Below the pieces are notes generated by a model. That model saw only the letters and a program-made list of their open reading frames with translations. It made no database searches and was not told the origin of the DNA. The position numbers and the translations under genes are program-made. Shown piece by piece: positions 24,572 to 32,967 of a stretch of 64,000 nucleotides of DNA. Location: NCBI RefSeq assembly GCF_000717245.1, contig NZ_JNYQ01000005.1, positions 248,001 through 312,000 on the forward strand, read 5' to 3'. This stretch comes from Kitasatospora papulosa. GTDB taxonomy: Bacteria > Actinomycetota > Actinomycetes > Streptomycetales > Streptomycetaceae. Positions within the stretch are counted from its first letter, which is position 1, and each line of letters starts with the position of its first letter.

Positions 24572-24711
24572 TGGACCTCGAAACGCTGCGGGACGGCGAT
24601 TTCGCGAAGCTCGGGGAGGCCCTCACCGCCTGGAAGGGCGTGTACGACACCATCGGAGCAGCTGCCAACGACGGCAACAAGAAGGCCGAAGGGGTGGCGG
24701 GGGACCAGTGA
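24571..24711 (+). CDS. Short remnant-like gene within the ESX-like cluster
   Basis: A 46-codon gene beginning MDLETLRDGDFAKLGEALTA, which looks like the N-terminus of the longer helical proteins that normally follow WXG100-type genes in Streptomyces (LETLR..F..LGEAV..W). After 46 codons it stops while overlapping the lipoprotein start by four bases. I read it as a truncated or internally deleted copy kept in phase with its neighbours, perhaps by translational coupling. It could equally be a genuine small partner protein. Confidence 0.5.
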   Translation: MDLETLRDGDFAKLGEALTAWKGVYDTIGAAANDGNKKAEGVAGDQ

Positions 24712-25244
24712 CGAGGAAACTGTTCCTGACGGCGGCTCCGGCATTCGTGTGTGGTCTCGTTCTGCTCGCGGCCGGATGTAGCGGGGGCAGGGAGTACACG
24801 TTGCCCAAGGACCTGTGCGGGGTTCCGGTGGGCGAGAAGTCGATCTCCCCTCTGCTTCCCGAGGGAAAGAAGCTCGTGGTGCAGGGTGATCCGCTGGTCG
24901 ACATGTCCGGCATGTGCTTCGTCGCGGTGGACTCGCGCAAGGGCGTGGTCGTCGGTGCCGAGAAGACGGACAGGTTCTACGACCCCATGGGTGAGCTGGT
25001 CGAGTACAAGTTCACCAACCGTAAGAAGATGGATCCCTTGCCGTTCGACGGGGCAGGGGCCATGGGCGACACGAACTTCGTGATCAGCACCCCGTGCGGC
25101 ACGCCCGATGTCCCCCATCTCACGGTCTCTGTCAGCGTCGGCGACCGTGCCGAGGAGGACGTGGACCGGCGCCGCGCCGACATGGAGGCGTTCGCCCTGG
25201 CCTTCGTCCCGTCGGTCAAGAAGGAGCTGGCCTGCACGGCCTGA
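24708..25244 (+). CDS. Secreted lipoprotein of unknown function
   Basis: A 178-residue protein with a lipoprotein signal: basic start, hydrophobic core FVCGLVLLAAG and lipobox LAAGC with Cys about residue 24. The mature part has further Cys residues (LCGVPV, GMCFVAV, TPCGTP, final LACTA) that could form disulfides. No known domain is recognised. GTG 24708 overlaps the preceding 46-codon gene by four bases, so the three genes form one operon and the lipoprotein may sit on the membrane face where the ESX-like protein is exported. Confidence 0.8.
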   Translation: MTRKLFLTAAPAFVCGLVLLAAGCSGGREYTLPKDLCGVPVGEKSISPLLPEGKKLVVQGDPLVDMSGMCFVAVDSRKGVVVGAEKTDRFYDPMGELVEYKFTNRKKMDPLPFDGAGAMGDTNFVISTPCGTPDVPHLTVSVSVGDRAEEDVDRRRADMEAFALAFVPSVKKELACTA

Positions 25245-25302
25245 CCACACTTCCCGGATCCGGGCAGGTCATGCCTGGATCCGGGGGGAATCCGTGCCTG
25301 CG

Positions 25303-25333
25303 GAGGATGGATCTTCTCTCAAAGATCCTCCTC
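25303..25333 (+). terminator. Candidate terminator after the lipoprotein gene
   Basis: Arms GAGGA-t-GGATCTT and AAGATCC-TCCTC (12 pairs, one bulge) around a 6-base loop. A partial GGATCC-containing repeat at about 25254-25284 precedes it. Both lie between the lipoprotein and the next gene. Confidence 0.5.
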
Positions 25334-25408
25334 TGGCACTAGGGCCATTGTTTTGCCTACCCATTACTCTTGTGGGAAGGCCACGCACGGTGGCCATGGA
25401 GGAGTGAG

Positions 25409-26293
25409 ATGAGGAGCAGCAACCCGGTCTTCTCGCGACGGGGGTTCAGCCGCGACAACGGCTACGCGGGCTTCAACGCGGCGCCGCAGGCCGGGGCCGC
25501 CACCGCGGGCGCCAACCCGTACGCGCAGGGCACCGCCAACCCGTACGCCACGAACCCGTACGCCCAGCAGGACACCCAGTACGGCGCCCCGCAGGCGCCG
25601 GCGCGCTCCGGCGCGATGACGATCGACGACGTCGTCACCCGTACGGCCATGACGCTGGGCACCGTGGTGCTCACCGCCGCGCTCTCCTGGGCCCTGCTGC
25701 CGGTCGACGAGGCCAACCTCGGCAAGTCGTACGGCATCGCCATCGGCGCCGCCCTGGTGGCGTTCGTCTTCGCGATGATCCAGTCGTTCAAGCGCAAGGC
25801 GTCGCCGGCGATCATCCTCGCCTACGCGGCCTTCGAGGGTGTCTTCCTCGGAGTGATCTCCAGCGCGGTCAGCACCTACATCGGCCCCGGCACGGTGATG
25901 CAGGCGGTCATGGGCACCATGTGTGTCTTCGCCGGTGTCCTCATCGCGTACAAGATGCGCTGGATCCGTGTCACGCGCCGTTTCTACGGTTTCGTGATGG
26001 CCGCGGCCATGGGCTTCATGCTCCTGATGGTGGTCAACCTGCTGTTCTCCGTGTTCGGCGGCGGTGACGGCCTGGGCTTCCGCAGCGGCGGCCTCGGCAT
26101 CCTCTTCGGCGTCATCGGCATCATCCTCGGCGCGTGCTTCCTGGCCCTGGACTTCAAGCAGGTCGAGGACGGTGTCGCCTTCGGCGCACCGCGCGAGGAG
26201 TCCTGGCTGGCGGCCTTCGGCCTCACCATGACCCTGGTGTGGATCTACCTGGAGATGCTGCGTCTGCTCTCCATCCTCAACGGGGACGACTGA
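25409..26293 (+). CDS. Bax inhibitor-1 / YccA family membrane protein
   Basis: Integral membrane protein with a cytosolic N-terminal tail rich in Asn-Pro-Tyr-Ala repeats (NPYAQ, NPYAT, NPYAQ, residues about 35-60) and about seven membrane helices from residue 75 on. The family includes pH-sensitive calcium leak channels, but the bacterial role is unclear. Characteristic features are YAAFEGVFLGVISS in the middle and the C-terminal acidic ALDFKQVEDGV plus WIYLEMLRLLSIL. ATG 25409 follows GGAGGAGTG. It is a single transcription unit bounded by hairpins. Confidence 0.92.
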   Translation: MRSSNPVFSRRGFSRDNGYAGFNAAPQAGAATAGANPYAQGTANPYATNPYAQQDTQYGAPQAPARSGAMTIDDVVTRTAMTLGTVVLTAALSWALLPVDEANLGKSYGIAIGAALVAFVFAMIQSFKRKASPAIILAYAAFEGVFLGVISSAVSTYIGPGTVMQAVMGTMCVFAGVLIAYKMRWIRVTRRFYGFVMAAAMGFMLLMVVNLLFSVFGGGDGLGFRSGGLGILFGVIGIILGACFLALDFKQVEDGVAFGAPREESWLAAFGLTMTLVWIYLEMLRLLSILNGDD

Positions 26294-26311
26294 CCCCGTA
26301 GGCGCGACGAC

Positions 26312-26352
26312 GACGGAACGGCCCGCAGGCACCGCCTGCGGGCCGTTCCGTC
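26312..26352 (+). terminator. Terminator after the BI-1 gene
   Basis: Perfect 19-bp arms GACGGAACGGCCCGCAGGC and GCCTGCGGGCCGTTCCGTC around ACC, starting 18 bases after the stop. Confidence 0.9.
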
Positions 26353-26482
26353 TGTCGCGGGGAGGGTGCGCGCGCCTCGGAGGAGCTTTCGTGCGGCTCC
26401 GCCCAGGCAGGTCGGCGTTGCCGAACCTTCCCGGCACCGTGCCCGAGCGTCGGTGCGCTGGCGACCACCGTGCGGGGGCGCG

Positions 26483-26488
26483 TAGGGT
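26483..26488 (+). promoter_or_regulatory. -10 hexamer giving a probable leaderless start
   Basis: TAGGGT lies exactly 6 bases before GTG 26495, the spacing of leaderless Streptomyces transcripts; there is no Shine-Dalgarno upstream of that GTG. Confidence 0.45.
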
Positions 26489-26494
26489 CACGGC

Positions 26495-26824
26495 GTGCTC
26501 GATACGACCCCTCTCATCACCGCCGTGGACCGATTCGCCGACCGCCTGCGGAGCGCCCCGCAGAGCCGGCTGCAGCAGGGCGTGGCCGCTGCGGCGCTGG
26601 TGACGGCCAGGGAGCTGTCCGCCCGCGCCCAGCGTGCGGAGGCGCCGGACCGCGAGCCGAGGATCATGCCGGACGCCGGGATATTCGCGGTCGGTGACCA
26701 GCTCGCCGTCGCGGGCCGGGACCTCGCCGTGGCACTGGAAACGGCCTCGTCCCAGGAGCTGGACGAGGCCGTGCGGTGTGTCGAGGAGGCGGCTGAGCGG
26801 GCGTTCGCACCCGGTTCGCGCTAG
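26495..26824 (+). CDS. Conserved hypothetical helical protein
   Basis: A 109-residue, mostly helical, Ala/Arg/Glu-rich cytosolic protein. I do not recognise the family. It has no signal peptide, membrane segment or metal motif; the run RSAPQSRLQQGVAAAALVTARELSARAQRAE (positions about 20-50 of the protein, written here as part of its general helical character) is amphipathic. Its TAG stop shares the palindrome CTAG (26821-26824) with the stop codon of the convergent gene. It probably starts at a leaderless GTG. Confidence 0.7.
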   Translation: MLDTTPLITAVDRFADRLRSAPQSRLQQGVAAAALVTARELSARAQRAEAPDREPRIMPDAGIFAVGDQLAVAGRDLAVALETASSQELDEAVRCVEEAAERAFAPGSR

Positions 26825-27684
26825 AAGGAGGCGATGACGCGGTCGGCGAGGATGTAGACGTTCTCCTTGCCGCAGGAGAACGTCAGCGTGTAGGCGCCCG
26901 ATACCCCGGAGCCGCCCAGCAGCACCGGCTGCTCACCGGAGCGCAGCGAGTCGGCGAGCCGCTCGGCGGTCTCCCGGTGGCCCGGGGTCATGCAGAGCGT
27001 GGTGCCGTCGGCGAAGACGTACACGTCGAGCGTGCCCAGGGGGCCGGGCCGCACGTCCGTCAGCTCCGTACCGGTGTCGGCGAGCCGCTCCAGGCGGTTC
27101 ACGGTACGCTCATGGTCGGTCACGACCGGTGTCTGCACGGGGACGAAGTCCGGGTGCGAGGGGTGGCGGCGACGGGCCGCGGCCAGCTCGGGGGAGTCCT
27201 CGGCGAACTCCGCGTACTCCGCGACCTCGGCGGTCTCGGGCAGGTCGGTGAGCTCCGCCAGCTCCACCAGTTCGTCCATGGCCTCATCGGCGTCGAGGCC
27301 CAGCGCCTCCAGGCCCGTGAAGTCGGACTGCCGGGGCATGAAGAACGGGACGTCGTCACCGAGTCCGCCCAGCAGGGACGGGGCGTCGGCGGCGTCGCGC
27401 GCCTCCTGGGCCGCCCAGAAGGCGCGGGCCTCGGCGAGCTCGCGCTCCCGCTCCTCGGCGAGTGCCTCGGCGACCGCCGCGCGTATCTCCTCGGCGGAGG
27501 TGGCGGTGCTGCGGTTCTGCTGCTCCGGCACCGACGCGTGAAGGCCGCGGCCTTCCGCCAGTTCCGTGCGCAGGGCCGTGACCTGCTTGCGCAGCCCGTG
27601 AGCAGCGTGCAGAGCGGCGGCGCCGACGGCCGTGGCAGCGGCGGTGGTCAGCAACAGGGCAAACGGCATGGCGCTCACTGACAT
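26821..27684 (-). CDS. Hypothetical membrane-anchored protein with acidic middle region
   Basis: Residues about 8-26 form one membrane segment (FALLLTTAAATAVGAAAL), followed by a basic and then an acidic, helical section rich in Glu and Ala (EEIRAAVAEALAEERERELAEA) and a C-terminal beta-rich domain with FADGTTLCMTPGHRETAERLADSL. I recognise no family. The start is uncertain: ATG 27684 gives MSVSAMPFALL, a GTG at 27705 would add seven residues, and ATG 27669 would remove five. It ends convergently with the 109-residue gene, sharing CTAG. Possibly a single-pass protein with an N-in orientation. Confidence 0.7.
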   Translation of the reverse strand: MSVSAMPFALLLTTAAATAVGAAALHAAHGLRKQVTALRTELAEGRGLHASVPEQQNRSTATSAEEIRAAVAEALAEERERELAEARAFWAAQEARDAADAPSLLGGLGDDVPFFMPRQSDFTGLEALGLDADEAMDELVELAELTDLPETAEVAEYAEFAEDSPELAAARRRHPSHPDFVPVQTPVVTDHERTVNRLERLADTGTELTDVRPGPLGTLDVYVFADGTTLCMTPGHRETAERLADSLRSGEQPVLLGGSGVSGAYTLTFSCGKENVYILADRVIASF

Positions 27685-27705
27685 ACTCCCGGTTTCAATC
27701 GACAC

Positions 27706-28046
27706 CCCCGACTTCCTACATCAGCTTGTCCTGTACCGGCACCCGCTGTCAGTGCATTACGTCACGAATTGGACAGGTCTTTCGGCCCGGTGTTTAGTTC
27801 TGTGGCCGGTGTGACCTGCAGAAACGACTCTCCCCCGGGACGCAGATCACATCCTGGGGGAGATTCGGTCACGATCGGAGCTCGTCCCGATTCGGGACGC
27901 CCCTCGCGCGGGACGCGCGGCCCTCGTCGAGCCCTCCGCTACGGCTCAGATCGGCCGCACTGTGCGTATGGTCGCGCTGTGCCTCGCCTGCGCTGCGGGC
28001 TGGTGCCGTCCTCGTTCCTCGGGCGACCCCAACCCTCCGCTGCGGC
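27706..28046. other. Intergenic stretch with two inverted repeats
   Basis: No gene. It holds TCTCCCCC (27829-27836) paired with GGGGGAGA (27856-27863), a small palindrome GTCCCGATTCGGGAC (about 27884-27898), and a near-copy of the DNA at the thiolase stop: CCCTCCGCTaCGGCTCAG at about 27931 against CCCTCCGCTgCGGCTCAG at about 28034. One of the stems may terminate the thiolase transcript. Confidence 0.5.
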
Positions 28047-29267
28047 TCAGCTCAGCCGCTCGATGACCATGGCCATGCCCTGGCCGCCGCCCACGCACAT
28101 CGTCTCCAGGCCGAACTGCTTGTCGTGGAACTGCAGGCTGTTGATCAGCGTGCCGGTGATGCGGGCACCGGTCATGCCGAAGGGGTGGCCGACGGCGATC
28201 GCGCCACCGTTGACGTTGACCTTGTCCAGCGGCAGGCCGAGGTCCCGGTAGGACGGGATGACCTGGGCGGCGAACGCCTCGTTGATCTCGGCCAGGTCGA
28301 TGTCGTCGACGGTCAGCCCGGCGCGCTTGAGCGCCTGCTTGCTGGCCTCGACCGGGCCGTAGCCCATGATCTCCGGCGAGAGGCCGGAGACGCCCGTGGA
28401 GACGATGCGGGCCAGCGGGGTCAGGCCCAGCTCGCGGGCCTTGGTGTCCGACATGATGACGAGCGCGGCGGCGCCGTCGTTGAGCGGGCAGCAGTTGGCG
28501 GCGGTGACGAGACCGTCGGGGCGGAACACCGGCTTCAGGCCCTGCACGCCCTCCAGGGTGACGCCCGCGCGGGGGCCGTCGTCCTTCGACACGACCGTGC
28601 CGTCCGGCGTGGTGACCGGGGTGATCTCGCGCTCCCAGAAACCGTTCTTGATGGCTTCCTCGGCGAGGTTCTGCGACCGCACGCCGAACTCGTCCATGTC
28701 CTGACGGGTGACGCCCTTGATCCGGGCCAGGTTCTCGGCGGTCTGCCCCATCGCGATGTAGGCGTCCGGGACGAGGCCCTCCTCGCGCGGGTCGGTCCAG
28801 CTCGTGCCCTCCTGCTCGGCGCGCGCGGCGGTGCGGGCCTCGGCCTCGGCGAAGAGCGGGTTGTGCGTGTCCGGCAGGCTGTCGGAGTTGCCCTTCGCGA
28901 AGCGGGACACCATCTCCACGCCGGCGGAGATGAAGACGTCTCCCTCGCCGGCCTTGATGGCGTGCAGCGCCATGCGGCTGGTCTGCAGCGAGGACGAGCA
29001 GTAGCGGGTGACCGTACAGCCGGGGAGGTGGTCCATCCCCATCTGTACGGCGATGATGCGGCCCAGGTTGTTGCCCTGCTCGCCGCCGGGGAGGCCGCAG
29101 CCGAGCATCAGGTCGTCGATGTCCCTCGGGTCCAGCTCGGGGACCTTGGCCAGTGCGGTCTGGATGATGGTCGCGGTCAGATCGTCCGCGCGCACATCCT
29201 TCAGGGACCCCTTGAAGGCCCGGCCGATGGGGGAACGGGCAGCAGAGACGATCACGGCTTCGGGCAT
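28047..29267 (-). CDS. Thiolase (acetyl-CoA C-acetyltransferase / 3-ketoacyl-CoA thiolase)
   Basis: Condenses or cleaves acyl-CoA units through a Cys-bound intermediate in fatty-acid degradation or acetoacetyl-CoA formation. The nucleophilic Cys is about residue 90 in VTRYCSSSLQT, the catalytic His is in GGAIAVGHPFGMTGAR and the second Cys in CVGGGQGMAMV; ANCCPLNDGAAAL and INEAFAAQ are also conserved. I start at ATG 29267 because GGAG precedes it by 7 bases; a GTG immediately upstream is possible. At 406 residues it is a normal length. It stands alone on the minus strand. Confidence 0.95.
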   Translation of the reverse strand: MPEAVIVSAARSPIGRAFKGSLKDVRADDLTATIIQTALAKVPELDPRDIDDLMLGCGLPGGEQGNNLGRIIAVQMGMDHLPGCTVTRYCSSSLQTSRMALHAIKAGEGDVFISAGVEMVSRFAKGNSDSLPDTHNPLFAEAEARTAARAEQEGTSWTDPREEGLVPDAYIAMGQTAENLARIKGVTRQDMDEFGVRSQNLAEEAIKNGFWEREITPVTTPDGTVVSKDDGPRAGVTLEGVQGLKPVFRPDGLVTAANCCPLNDGAAALVIMSDTKARELGLTPLARIVSTGVSGLSPEIMGYGPVEASKQALKRAGLTVDDIDLAEINEAFAAQVIPSYRDLGLPLDKVNVNGGAIAVGHPFGMTGARITGTLINSLQFHDKQFGLETMCVGGGQGMAMVIERLS

Positions 29268-29386
29268 CACGCGGCTCCATGAGGGCTGGAAGGCAGGAAG
29301 GCTGGGCTGCCTTGGAAGTTACCCGGACGTATAGCTGAGGTCACCAAACAGGCGATGTGATGCGGACCTCTTTTCTAAGCAACCGC

Positions 29387-30544
29387 TCAGTCGCCCGCAT
29401 TGTTCCCGTGCTGGCCGCCCGTGCCGTTCCCGTGGCGGTCGCCCGTGCCGTTCCCGCGATGGAGGTGGCCGCGGTCCACCCACCGCCATGCCGCCCCCGG
29501 CCCGCGCCCGCGCGCCGGACCGCCGTCCGCGCCCGCTTCCTCGTCCCCGTGGGGCACCGGTTCCGTATGGGCGGGCAGACGCCGGCGCCTGCGGTGCTTG
29601 AGCAGGGCCCAGGGTGCGCGCGCCGCCGTCACCTCCGTGCCGGCCTCCCGCGCGGCGCGGGAGGCCGCCTTGGCGACCGGCAGGATGCCCTCCCGGCGCG
29701 AGCCGTCCAGGCGATCGGAGTCCGGCCAGAGGCCGAGGGACGCGCAGAGGGTCGGCAGCATCGCCATCGAGGCGGTCGCGTAACCCTCGGCCGAGGGGTG
29801 GTAGTTGTCGGGGCCGAAGAGCTCCCGCGGATTCGCCTCGAACTCCGGGCCGAGCAGGTCGCCCAGCGAGACCGTACGGCCGCCCTGTTCCACCACGCCG
29901 ATCGTCTGGGCCGCCGCGAGCTGCCGGCTCACCCGCCGGGCCAGCCACCGCAGGGGCTGGTAGACCGGCTCGATCGTGCCCAGGTCCGGGCAGGTCCCCA
30001 CCACGACCTCCGCGCCGGCGGTGCGCAGCCGCCGTACCGCCGTGCTCAGGCAGCGCACCGACTGCGTCGCCGGCATCCGGTGGGTCACGTCGTTCGCGCC
30101 GATCATGATCGCGCAGACGTCCGGCACTCCCGACGGATCCGCCAGCACCTGGGAGACCTGCCGCTCCAGGTCGTCCGACCGGGCCCCCGGCAGGGCCACG
30201 TTACGAAGATCCACCGGGCGTTCGGCCACCGCGGCGAGCCCGGACGCCAGCAGGGCCCCCGGTGTCTGGCCCGCTCTGCGCACTCCCTGACCGGCAGCCG
30301 TCGAGTCGCCCAGCATGACGAAACGCAGTGGATCGGCGGGTCCGGCGAACGCCACCCCGTACCGTCCGTCCGCGCTGGGCGGGACAGGTGCCTTGCCCCC
30401 GCCCACCTGCCGCTTCGCCAGTTGCACCTCGGCCAGTACCAGGCCCACCGTCGCCGCGCCGATCAGTCCGACGCTGCCGCCCCCGTAGGCCGCACCCGCT
30501 GCGATCCGCCGTGCCACCCTCGCTCTCGACACAGTCCGGTCCAC
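29387..30544 (-). CDS. SGNH/GDSL-family hydrolase with N-terminal membrane anchor
   Basis: Esterase/lipase-type hydrolase facing outward. The N-terminal segment GGSVGLIGAATVGLVLAE is a signal anchor. Block I (MLGDSTAAGQG) holds the catalytic Ser, block III (MIGANDVTHRM) the oxyanion Asn and block V (DNYHPSAEGY) the Asp/His pair; all are intact. After about residue 300 comes a long low-complexity basic/Gly tail ending in eight-residue repeats (GNGTGDRH, GNGTGGQH). The start GTG 30544 is divergent from cystathionine beta-synthase, 128 bases away. The substrate is unknown. Confidence 0.88.
   Translation of the reverse strand: MDRTVSRARVARRIAAGAAYGGGSVGLIGAATVGLVLAEVQLAKRQVGGGKAPVPPSADGRYGVAFAGPADPLRFVMLGDSTAAGQGVRRAGQTPGALLASGLAAVAERPVDLRNVALPGARSDDLERQVSQVLADPSGVPDVCAIMIGANDVTHRMPATQSVRCLSTAVRRLRTAGAEVVVGTCPDLGTIEPVYQPLRWLARRVSRQLAAAQTIGVVEQGGRTVSLGDLLGPEFEANPRELFGPDNYHPSAEGYATASMAMLPTLCASLGLWPDSDRLDGSRREGILPVAKAASRAAREAGTEVTAARAPWALLKHRRRRRLPAHTEPVPHGDEEAGADGGPARGRGPGAAWRWVDRGHLHRGNGTGDRHGNGTGGQHGNNAGD
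29402..29462. repeat. 24-bp tandem repeat at the 3' end of the SGNH hydrolase gene
   Basis: Two full 24-base units (29402-29425 and 29426-29449) differing at four positions, plus a partial third unit from 29450. In the minus frame they encode GNGTGxxH octapeptides at the protein C-terminus. Confidence 0.8.
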
Positions 30545-30672
30545 CTCCTCCGTGCCGTACAGCCGTACACAGCACTACCTGCCCCGCGGGGGGTGCAGCT
30601 CAATCGCTTCGCCCGATCTCCTGCCCGTACGCATACTCTTGCCTGAATATCTCGGAGACCCCGGAGTACACG

Positions 30673-32076
30673 GTGCAATTCCACGATTCGATGATCAGTC
30701 TTGTCGGCAACACCCCGCTGGTCAGGCTGCGCAATGTGTCGGCAGGCATTCAGGCGACGGTCCTGGCCAAGGTCGAGTACTTCAACCCCGGCGGGTCGGT
30801 GAAGGACCGCATCGCGCTGCGCATGATCGAGGCCGCCGAGCAGAGCGGCGAGCTGAAGCCCGGCGGCACGATCGTGGAGCCGACCAGCGGCAACACGGGC
30901 GTGGGCCTGGCCATCGTCGCCCAGCAGAAGGGCTACAAGTGCATCTTCGTCTGCCCGGACAAGGTGTCCACGGACAAGATCAACGTGCTGCGCGCGTACG
31001 GGGCGGAGGTCGTCGTCTGCCCCACGGCCGTCGACCCCGATCACCCGGACTCGTACTACAACGTCTCGGACCGTCTGGTCCGTGAGACGCCGGGCGCCTG
31101 GAAGCCCGACCAGTACTCCAACCCCAACAACCCGCGCTCGCACTACGAGACCACGGGACCGGAGCTCTGGGAGCAGACGGAGGGGCGGATCACCCACTTC
31201 GTCGCGGGCGTCGGCACGGGCGGCACGATCAGTGGCACGGGCCGCTATCTCAAGGAGATCAGCGAGAACCGCGTGCGGGTCGTCGGCGCGGACCCGGAGG
31301 GCTCCGTCTACTCCGGCGGTTCGGGACGTCCGTACCTCGTGGAGGGCGTCGGCGAGGACTTCTGGCCGAGCGCCTACGACCGCACGGTCACGGACGAGAT
31401 CGTCGCGGTCTCCGACAAGGACTCCTTCCAGATGACGCGGCGCCTCGCCAAGGAGGAGGGCCTCCTCGTCGGCGGCTCCTGCGGCATGGCCGTCGTGGCG
31501 GCACTGGAGGTCGCCAAGCGCCTCGGTCCCGAGGACGTGGTGGTCGTCCTGCTGCCGGACAGCGGGCGCGGTTACATGAGCAAGATCTTCAACGACGAGT
31601 GGATGGCCGACTACGGCTTCCTGGAGGACACCGGCCCGTCGGCCAGGGTCGGCGCCGTCCTCGACTTCAAGGAGGGGCCTCTCCCCTCACTGGTCCACAT
31701 GCACCCGGAGGAGACGGTCGGCGAGGCCATCGACGTGCTCCGGGAGTACGGCGTCTCGCAGATGCCGATCGTGAAGCCGGGCGCCGGCCACCCGGACGTC
31801 ATGGCCGCGGAGGTCATCGGTTCCGTGGTGGAGCGGGAGCTCCTGGACGCGCTGTTCGCCCAGCGGGCCACGCTCTCCGACCCGCTGGAGAAGCACATGT
31901 CGGCCCCGCTGCCGCAGGTCGGCTCGGGAGAGCCGGTCGAGGACCTGATGGCCGTGCTCAGCGGCGCCGACGGTGCCGACGCGGCGATCGTCCTCGTCGA
32001 GGGCAAGCCGAAGGGCGTCGTGAGCAGGCAGGACCTTCTGGCCTTCCTGGCGAAGGACGCGGCGCCCAAGCCGTAG
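30673..32076 (+). CDS. Cystathionine beta-synthase (PLP fold plus CBS pair)
   Basis: Condenses serine (or O-acetylserine) with homocysteine in transsulfuration. The PLP fold has the Schiff-base Lys at residue 44 (NPGGSVKDRIAL), the substrate loop TSGNTGVGLA and the phosphate-binding GVGTGGTISGTG; the PDSGRGYMSK string is typical of CBS. Two CBS domains follow (about 335-465), the regulatory module that binds adenosyl ligands. GTG 30673 is preceded by GGAG (30663-30666). Length 467 fits the actinobacterial enzyme. A cysteine-synthase activity is also plausible, as in many actinobacteria. Confidence 0.94.
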   Translation: MQFHDSMISLVGNTPLVRLRNVSAGIQATVLAKVEYFNPGGSVKDRIALRMIEAAEQSGELKPGGTIVEPTSGNTGVGLAIVAQQKGYKCIFVCPDKVSTDKINVLRAYGAEVVVCPTAVDPDHPDSYYNVSDRLVRETPGAWKPDQYSNPNNPRSHYETTGPELWEQTEGRITHFVAGVGTGGTISGTGRYLKEISENRVRVVGADPEGSVYSGGSGRPYLVEGVGEDFWPSAYDRTVTDEIVAVSDKDSFQMTRRLAKEEGLLVGGSCGMAVVAALEVAKRLGPEDVVVVLLPDSGRGYMSKIFNDEWMADYGFLEDTGPSARVGAVLDFKEGPLPSLVHMHPEETVGEAIDVLREYGVSQMPIVKPGAGHPDVMAAEVIGSVVERELLDALFAQRATLSDPLEKHMSAPLPQVGSGEPVEDLMAVLSGADGADAAIVLVEGKPKGVVSRQDLLAFLAKDAAPKP

Positions 32077-32418
32077 CGGCCGGGTTTCCGGGGTTCGCGA
32101 AAACGGTACGAGCGCGACACGTCGACGCAGCACCGGCTTAACACGGCTCCGGCAGAGTGATGGGTGTCGGCAGGGAGACCCGCCGACACCACATACGGCG
32201 ACACGGACTACGGAGCGGCTCCCGGACCTCCACCGTCGCCAGGACGTGACACCCGGCCCTGACCCGGGATCGCGTCCCTCGCGGGGACCGCCGTCGTCCC
32301 GCCCTCCGGGCAACCGGGGGTGCGGCGGTCCCCGCGACTACTCATGCCCGGTCGGCCCACCGGCCGTCCGCACGCCCTCCCGGCGCTTCTCGGCGGGCGC
32401 CCGGCCTGCCCTGCCGCC
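32077..32418. other. Gap after cystathionine beta-synthase with one hairpin
   Basis: No convincing gene. A stem GGTGTCGGC (32163-32171) / GCCGACACC (32182-32190) with a 10-base loop may terminate the synthase transcript. The remainder is GC-rich without recognisable motifs. Confidence 0.5.
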
Positions 32419-32838
32419 TCAGCCGTCCCAATCGGACGAGGGACGCCGCCGGCCCCGTGCCCATGGCCATGTGTGGGCGGCGTGCACGGCGTTCACCCCG
32501 ACGATCCCCAGCCAGGCCACGACGAGGCCGTCGATCCCGGCGTTCGCGACGCCGATCGCGGACAGGGGGACGGCCAGGACCAGCGAGACCACCCCGAAGC
32601 CGAACCGCTCCGCGAAGGTCCCGAACGGCCTGGCGGGCTCCGAGGCGCTCCGGGCGACTGCCATCCGCCGCTCGGCCGACAGGCGCCGTGTCCGCTGGTC
32701 CTCGGGGGCGGCGAGGCGCCGTTCGACCTTCTCCAGGAAGGAGTCGATGAGCACGGACTCGTACTCGGGGCCCAGTTCACCGCGGGCCTGCAGGGTGGCG
32801 TCGAGCTCGCGTCGGAGCTCAGGGTCACGGGCTTCCAT
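32419..32838 (-). CDS. Small integral membrane protein, streptomycete-type
   Basis: A 139-residue protein with a helical cytosolic N-terminus (DPELRRELDATLQARGELGPEYESVLIDSFLEKVERRL, a conserved opening for this group of streptomycete membrane proteins) and two C-terminal hydrophobic helices (GFGVVSLVLAVPLSAIGVA and LVVAWLGIVGVNAVHAA). ATG 32838 has GTGAGG just upstream; a GTG nine bases further up is an alternative. Function unknown. It diverges from the DinB-like gene. Confidence 0.75.
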   Translation of the reverse strand: MEARDPELRRELDATLQARGELGPEYESVLIDSFLEKVERRLAAPEDQRTRRLSAERRMAVARSASEPARPFGTFAERFGFGVVSLVLAVPLSAIGVANAGIDGLVVAWLGIVGVNAVHAAHTWPWARGRRRPSSDWDG

Positions 32839-32967
32839 GCGCCTCACGGTACGAATTCAGGGCGCAGGCGTCATTGGGGCCAGCCCCCCTGTTTCCGCGG
32901 CCCGCCGCGCAGGGCGGGCCGTCCCCGGTCGGCGTAGCGTGGTTGCCGGGAGACGGGAGGCGCGCCC

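Noticed and set aside
29402..29462. Tandem repeat as a regulatory array
   Set aside because: The 24-base repeats are in frame at the 3' end of the SGNH hydrolase gene and encode a Gly/Asn-rich tail, so a coding origin explains them.
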